Assembly (NCBI GenBank): GCA_946481195.1
Contig: CAMLNG010000096.1
Location: forward strand, 1 to 10,248
DNA: 10,248 nt
Origin: an uncultured Chromatiaceae bacterium
GTDB taxonomy: Bacteria > Pseudomonadota > Gammaproteobacteria > Enterobacterales > Alteromonadaceae
Reading direction: 5' to 3'
The notes beneath the pieces are model-generated. The model did not search any database. It saw only the letters and a list, made by a program, of their open reading frames with translations, and was not told the DNA's origin. The position numbers and the translations under genes were made by a program. Shown piece by piece: positions 7,280 through 10,248 of the stretch; the first letter of the stretch is position 1; each line of letters opens with the position of its first letter.

Positions 7280-8564
7280 ACTGCTGGCCGCCCGTTCGGT
7301 CGTACTGCTGATTGAGCGTTTTTTCCGGTTAGGCGCCGGCGCCCTGGTGACTTTTATGGTCGCCAGAATGTTGGGCGACGCAGCGCTCGGCACTTATGGT
7401 CTGGTGATGGTCTGGACCGCATTTCTTGCGCCACTGACCAACCTTGGCATGAACAATCTGGTGCAGAAAATGGCCAGCAGCTCAAGTGACCCGGTCAAAG
7501 CCATGCAATTTCTGCAGACGGCCGTCTGGCTGCGTATCATCGCAGGGCTGGTGTTTGGCGCTCTGATGATTGCCGGTTTTATGCTGTTTTATCCGCATTA
7601 TTTTGCCGCGGGTCCCTGGCAAATCGCCACGCTGTTTATGCTGCAGAGCTTTTTTGCGCTGATTTTGTTTGAATATCAGCAAAACTATCTGGGCCATTTC
7701 CGTGCTGTGGCGCTGACCAAAATCGCGGTATCGGCATTGACTTTAGTGGTCAGGATTGTGGGTTTGCTGCAGGGCTACGGCATTAGTTTTTTATTGTTGA
7801 TAGTCGGAATTGAATTTCTGCTGACCGGCGCCGTGCAATATTATTGGTATCGCCGTTATGCACCGGATGATGCGCGCTGGCACTGGCAGTTTTTTGACTG
7901 GCCTACCGCGAAGGCGTTACTTGTACGCTCATCCTGGCTTTGGGTTTCCGGCATTGTGTCCGTGATTTATCTGAAAATCGACACTGTGATGATCGAAAGT
8001 ATGCTCGGTGTGGCCGCAACAGGCCAATATACTGCGGTCGCGCGCATCTCAGAACTTTGGTATGTGATCCCGGTGACCCTGGCCGCCCGTTATTACCCGG
8101 ATTTACTCAAGGCTTTTGAACAAAGCTGGCCACAATATTTGCTCATCCTGCGCCGGCGTGGCCTGCAGTTTTTTGGCCTCGCTCTGGTGATTTCCATTTT
8201 GATGACTCTCAGCGCCTATTGGATCATGTTGTTTGCTTACGGCGAGAAATTTACCGGCTCGACCACAGTGCTGCAAATTCATGTCTGGGCTGGCTGTTTT
8301 GTCTTTGTAAGGGCGCTGATCAGTCAGCATCTGATTATCACCGGCAATGAACCGCTGAGTCTGCTCAGTCACGGTGTTGGTGCTTTGCTGAACGTCGGGT
8401 TGAACTTCCTGCTGATCCCACGAATGGGTATAGAAGGTGCAGCCTGGGCCACGTTGATTTCTTATGCCTACGCCTCGTTTTTCTTTATCTTCTTCTCGAA
8501 AAAGACCCGGGCACATTTCTTTGAAATGCTGAAGCTGAAGAGAGAAAGCCTGTCTTCAGGATAA
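7260..8564 (+). CDS. Flippase, polysaccharide biosynthesis (Wzx-type, MOP superfamily)
   Basis: From GTG 7260 this is a 434-residue membrane protein with the 12-14 hydrophobic segments and N-terminal layout of the polysaccharide_synt family: LLIERFFRLGAGALVTFMVA, then ARMLGDAALGTYGL, then a region resembling NLGMNNLVQK. Full length is normal for Wzx. Inferred role: moving the undecaprenyl-PP-linked unit begun by WecA across the inner membrane. The start is uncertain: the frame is also open from GTG 7230 (444 residues), and neither start has a strong ribosome-binding site. I prefer 7260 because family members usually begin just before the amphipathic segment NKIRKLL. Either start overlaps the end of wecA (20 or 50 bp), so translation is probably coupled and the two form an operon. 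It ends directly at the terminator. It shows no close resemblance by eye to the other flippase at 1-1111. Confidence 0.88.
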   Translation: MLNKIRKLLAARSVVLLIERFFRLGAGALVTFMVARMLGDAALGTYGLVMVWTAFLAPLTNLGMNNLVQKMASSSSDPVKAMQFLQTAVWLRIIAGLVFGALMIAGFMLFYPHYFAAGPWQIATLFMLQSFFALILFEYQQNYLGHFRAVALTKIAVSALTLVVRIVGLLQGYGISFLLLIVGIEFLLTGAVQYYWYRRYAPDDARWHWQFFDWPTAKALLVRSSWLWVSGIVSVIYLKIDTVMIESMLGVAATGQYTAVARISELWYVIPVTLAARYYPDLLKAFEQSWPQYLLILRRRGLQFFGLALVISILMTLSAYWIMLFAYGEKFTGSTTVLQIHVWAGCFVFVRALISQHLIITGNEPLSLLSHGVGALLNVGLNFLLIPRMGIEGAAWATLISYAYASFFFIFFSKKTRAHFFEMLKLKRESLSSG

Positions 8565-8606
8565 AAAAAGCCGCCCCTCATCGCGACGGATTGGGGCGGC
8601 TTTTTT
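8564..8606. terminator. Bidirectional rho-independent terminator between the flippase and uppP
   Basis: A perfect 8-bp GC stem, GCCGCCCC (8570-8577) with GGGGCGGC (8593-8600), has a 15-base loop. It is flanked by A6 on the left and T6 on the right, so it forms a proper U-tract terminator in both directions. It ends the wecA-flippase operon and serves convergent uppP, whose stop codon is at 8623. The A-tract overlaps the TAA stop of the flippase gene. Confidence 0.93.
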
Positions 8607-8622
8607 CTTTACCCATTCGGGA

Positions 8623-9447
8623 TTAAGCAGGTAATTCCCAGCTCACCCAGCCTTGTTGCCAGGACAATAAAATCAGGCCACCAAAGGCAATGCGGTACCA
8701 GGCGAAAATCTCATAACTGTGGTTGGCAACAAAACGCACCAGGGTTCGTACCGCCAGCAGCGCACTGATAAAAGCGGTAACAAAACCGACAGCAAACATC
8801 GGCGCATCAGTCATTTGCAGCAAATCCCGGTGTTTATAGATATCGTAGAAAGTGGCGGCAAACATCGTTGGTACCGCAAGAAAAAACGAGAACTCCGCAG
8901 CAACTTTGCGATCCAACCCAATAAACAGACCGCCGATAATAGTCGCGCCTGAACGCGATGTGCCCGGGATCATCGACACCACCTGCGCACAACCTACTTT
9001 AAAGGCATCCAGCAGGCTCATATCGTCGACATCATGTACCCGAACCTGATGGGTGCGGCGCTCTGCCCACAGGATAATCAGGCCACCGACAATCAGCATA
9101 ATGGCCACTGACACCGGATTAAACAGGTAATATTTGATGGTTTTGATAAACAGCAAGCCGATAATTGCTGCCGGTAAAAATGCCACTAACAGATTCAGCA
9201 CAAACCGCTGTGCTTTTGGTTCGCTGACGATGCCGGTTGCCACCCCGATAAAACGCTGCCGGTACTCAAAGACAATCGCCAGGATAGCCCCAAGCTGGAT
9301 AGCAATTTCAAACACCCGGCCGTCATTGTGAAAACCGATTAAATCGCCGACGACAATTAAATGGCCGGTACTGGATACCGGCAAAAACTCGGTCAGACCT
9401 TCGACAATACCGAGAATAAAGGCCTGAATTAACAACCACCAATCCAT
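8623..9447 (-). CDS. uppP: Undecaprenyl-diphosphatase (UppP/BacA)
   Basis: UppP dephosphorylates undecaprenyl pyrophosphate in the inner membrane, recycling the lipid carrier used by peptidoglycan and O-polysaccharide assembly; excess gives bacitracin resistance. The 274-residue form matches the usual length (E. coli about 273). Both signature motifs are intact: the N-terminal Glu-rich motif [15 protein letters not shown] (16-30), with E16, E20, S26 and H29, and PGTSRSGAT (161-169), with R165. About seven to eight membrane segments are seen, with a hydrophilic part at about 128-145. I chose ATG 9447, which has GGAG five bases upstream, over the in-frame TTG at 9462. It lies 91 bp after the M24 peptidase gene on the same strand and converges on the flippase across a shared terminator. 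The start codon sits in the loop of a long inverted repeat, described separately. Confidence 0.96.
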   Translation of the reverse strand: MDWWLLIQAFILGIVEGLTEFLPVSSTGHLIVVGDLIGFHNDGRVFEIAIQLGAILAIVFEYRQRFIGVATGIVSEPKAQRFVLNLLVAFLPAAIIGLLFIKTIKYYLFNPVSVAIMLIVGGLIILWAERRTHQVRVHDVDDMSLLDAFKVGCAQVVSMIPGTSRSGATIIGGLFIGLDRKVAAEFSFFLAVPTMFAATFYDIYKHRDLLQMTDAPMFAVGFVTAFISALLAVRTLVRFVANHSYEIFAWYRIAFGGLILLSWQQGWVSWELPA

Positions 9448-9483
9448 GTTGACTCCAATCAATACTGAAATTGGTGGTTATTA
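9430..9483 (-). promoter_or_regulatory. Inverted repeat spanning the uppP ribosome-binding site and start codon
   Basis: AACCACCAAT (9434-9443) and ATTGGTGGTT (9470-9479) are perfect inverted repeats. Counting one G-U wobble they extend to 14 pairs in RNA (9430-9443 with 9470-9483). On the uppP transcript the 5' arm lies in the leader. The 26-base loop holds GGAG and the AUG, and the 3' arm covers codons 2-6. Folding would hinder ribosome loading. A shorter alternative pairing uses CCAAT of the 5' arm with ATTGG just before the Shine-Dalgarno. That the repeat exists is directly seen; that it regulates is inference. Confidence 0.55.
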
Positions 9484-9508
9484 TCCGGACTTTTCCCTGT
9501 CCGTCCAA
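9480..9508 (-). promoter_or_regulatory. Possible uppP promoter
   Basis: On the minus strand TTGGAC (9503-9508) and GATAAT (9480-9485) are 17 bp apart. The -10 matches the consensus at five of six positions; the -35 is weak. A start near 9473 would fall inside the left arm of the inverted repeat, so a transcript from here would carry only a stub of the hairpin. Confidence 0.35.
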
Positions 9509-9538
9509 CTACTTTCCGGTCTTTCTGCGTCGCTGCCG

Positions 9539-10248
9539 TTAATCCTGCTGCCAGCCAAAAGGATCAGTGATGCTGTGTGCCGGCTGGGTGAACCAACGTG
9601 GTCCGTCCTCAGTCATGTAAAAATGATCCTCCAGCCGCACACCAAACTCACCAGGAATACAAATCATTGGCTCATTAGAAAAACACATGCCTTCGGCCAG
9701 TGGCAGTGTATTTCCGCGCACCAGATAAGGCCACTCGTGGATATCCAGACCAATGCCGTGACCGGTACGGTGTGGCAGCCCCGGCAGGCGGTAATCCGGC
9801 CCAAGGCCCGCGGCAGTGAGCACCGTCCGGGCGGCATCGTCAACCGCACCGCAAGGCACGCTGGGTTTTGCTGCGGCAAAAGCAGCCGCCTGGGCTTGTT
9901 TTTCCAGGTTCCAGATCGCACGCTGGCGCTCGGTTGGTTCACCAAACACATAGCTGCGGGTAATGTCGGAGACATAATGGTGCAACCGGCAACCGGTATC
10001 GATCAGCACCATATCGCCGTGCTGCAGATACTGCGGATCTTTGACGCCATGCGGATACGCAGTCGCTTCACCAAACAGCACTATACAAAAATACGAACCG
10101 CTGGCACCGACTCTGCGATGCGCTTCGTCGATAAAGGCTTCGACTTCCAGCGTACTGATACCGGGTGTTAAGATTTGCGCCACTGCCTGATGCACAGTGA
10201 GCGTCATATCCATAGCCCGCTGCATAATGGCAATTTCGGCTGCGGATT
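9539..10248 (-). CDS. M24 family metallopeptidase (Xaa-Pro aminopeptidase/prolidase-like), partial at the right edge
   Basis: The frame is open to the window edge; upstream of Met 10225 it reads SAAEIAI, so the true start and the N-terminal domain lie outside. What is visible is the pita-bread catalytic domain of M24 peptidases, which cleave N-terminal Xaa-Pro bonds or dipeptides using two metal ions. Numbered from the Met at 10225, the expected ligands are D76 (LIDTGC), D87 (VSDITRSY), H156 (GHGIGLDIHEWP), E185 (SNEPMICIPGEFG) and E199 (VRLEDHFY), all present; H163 is the usual substrate-contact His. It is therefore likely active. The sequence KS/A-AEIAIMQRA is the usual linker start in aminopeptidase P/creatinase-type members. 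It lies upstream of uppP on the same strand with a 91-bp gap and no clear terminator between, so read-through into uppP is possible. It has no evident link to polysaccharide synthesis. Confidence 0.9.
   Translation of the reverse strand, partial: SAAEIAIMQRAMDMTLTVHQAVAQILTPGISTLEVEAFIDEAHRRVGASGSYFCIVLFGEATAYPHGVKDPQYLQHGDMVLIDTGCRLHHYVSDITRSYVFGEPTERQRAIWNLEKQAQAAAFAAAKPSVPCGAVDDAARTVLTAAGLGPDYRLPGLPHRTGHGIGLDIHEWPYLVRGNTLPLAEGMCFSNEPMICIPGEFGVRLEDHFYMTEDGPRWFTQPAHSITDPFGWQQD

Noticed and set aside
8103..8516. Minus-strand open frame of 137 codons, Gln/His-rich
   Set aside because: It is antisense to the second flippase, is low in hydrophobic residues, and has no domain or convincing ribosome-binding site.
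9448..9462. Longer uppP starting at TTG 9462
   Set aside because: ATG 9447 has GGAG at ideal spacing and gives the standard UppP N-terminus and length.
9446..10171. Plus-strand open frame of 241 codons opposite the M24 peptidase and uppP start
   Set aside because: The minus strand carries an intact metallopeptidase domain with all metal ligands; the plus-strand product has no recognisable domain and looks like a frame shadow.
1..10248. CRISPR, transposon ends, tRNA, phage or toxin-antitoxin genes
   Set aside because: No regularly spaced repeats, transposase, tRNA-like fold or small paired genes were seen; nearly all sequence is accounted for by polysaccharide, uppP and peptidase genes.

Overview
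The window holds a surface-polysaccharide (O-antigen, ECA-like or exopolysaccharide) locus of the WecA-initiated, Wzx/Wzy-dependent type. It comes from a gammaproteobacterium. WecA and WecG can be matched from memory almost end to end with the enterobacterial proteins. The middling GC content and Leu/Gln-rich membrane proteins suggest an Alteromonadales or Chromatiaceae-type genus such as Rheinheimera. That genus guess is inference only.

Layout. A divergent promoter region of about 200 bp (5980-6178) splits the locus. Leftward from it runs a tight operon: a GT4 glycosyltransferase (5979-4915), a WecG-type GT26 transferase (4910-4188), a WcaA-like GT2 transferase (4155-3214), a small Wzz-like protein (3217-2420), a Wzy/O-antigen-ligase-family membrane protein (2423-1098) and a first flippase (1111 to beyond the left edge). 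The last four genes overlap each other by 4, 4 and 14 bp. Rightward runs wecA (6179-7279), overlapped by a second flippase (about 7260-8564), ending at a strong bidirectional terminator (8564-8606). On the other side of that terminator, uppP (9447-8623) runs convergently. It is preceded by the C-terminal part of an M24 aminopeptidase P/prolidase-like gene that enters from the right edge.

How the genes work together. WecA puts GlcNAc-1-P on undecaprenyl phosphate. WecG and the GT4 and GT2 enzymes add further sugars on the cytoplasmic face. A flippase moves the lipid-linked unit across the membrane. The Wzy-like protein polymerises it and the Wzz-like protein sets chain length. UppP regenerates undecaprenyl phosphate from the released pyrophosphate. 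The window therefore covers most of one lipid-carrier cycle, although uppP is a housekeeping gene and its closeness may be chance.

No mobile element, CRISPR array, tRNA or rRNA was seen, and no clearly new defence or metabolic system. The most unusual sequence signal is a 14-bp imperfect inverted repeat around the uppP start codon, which could fold the ribosome-binding site and AUG into a hairpin loop. Other points of interest are the two flippases in one locus, a GT2 gene with no ATG or GTG start before its catalytic domain, and an atypically small Gln-rich Wzz-like protein.
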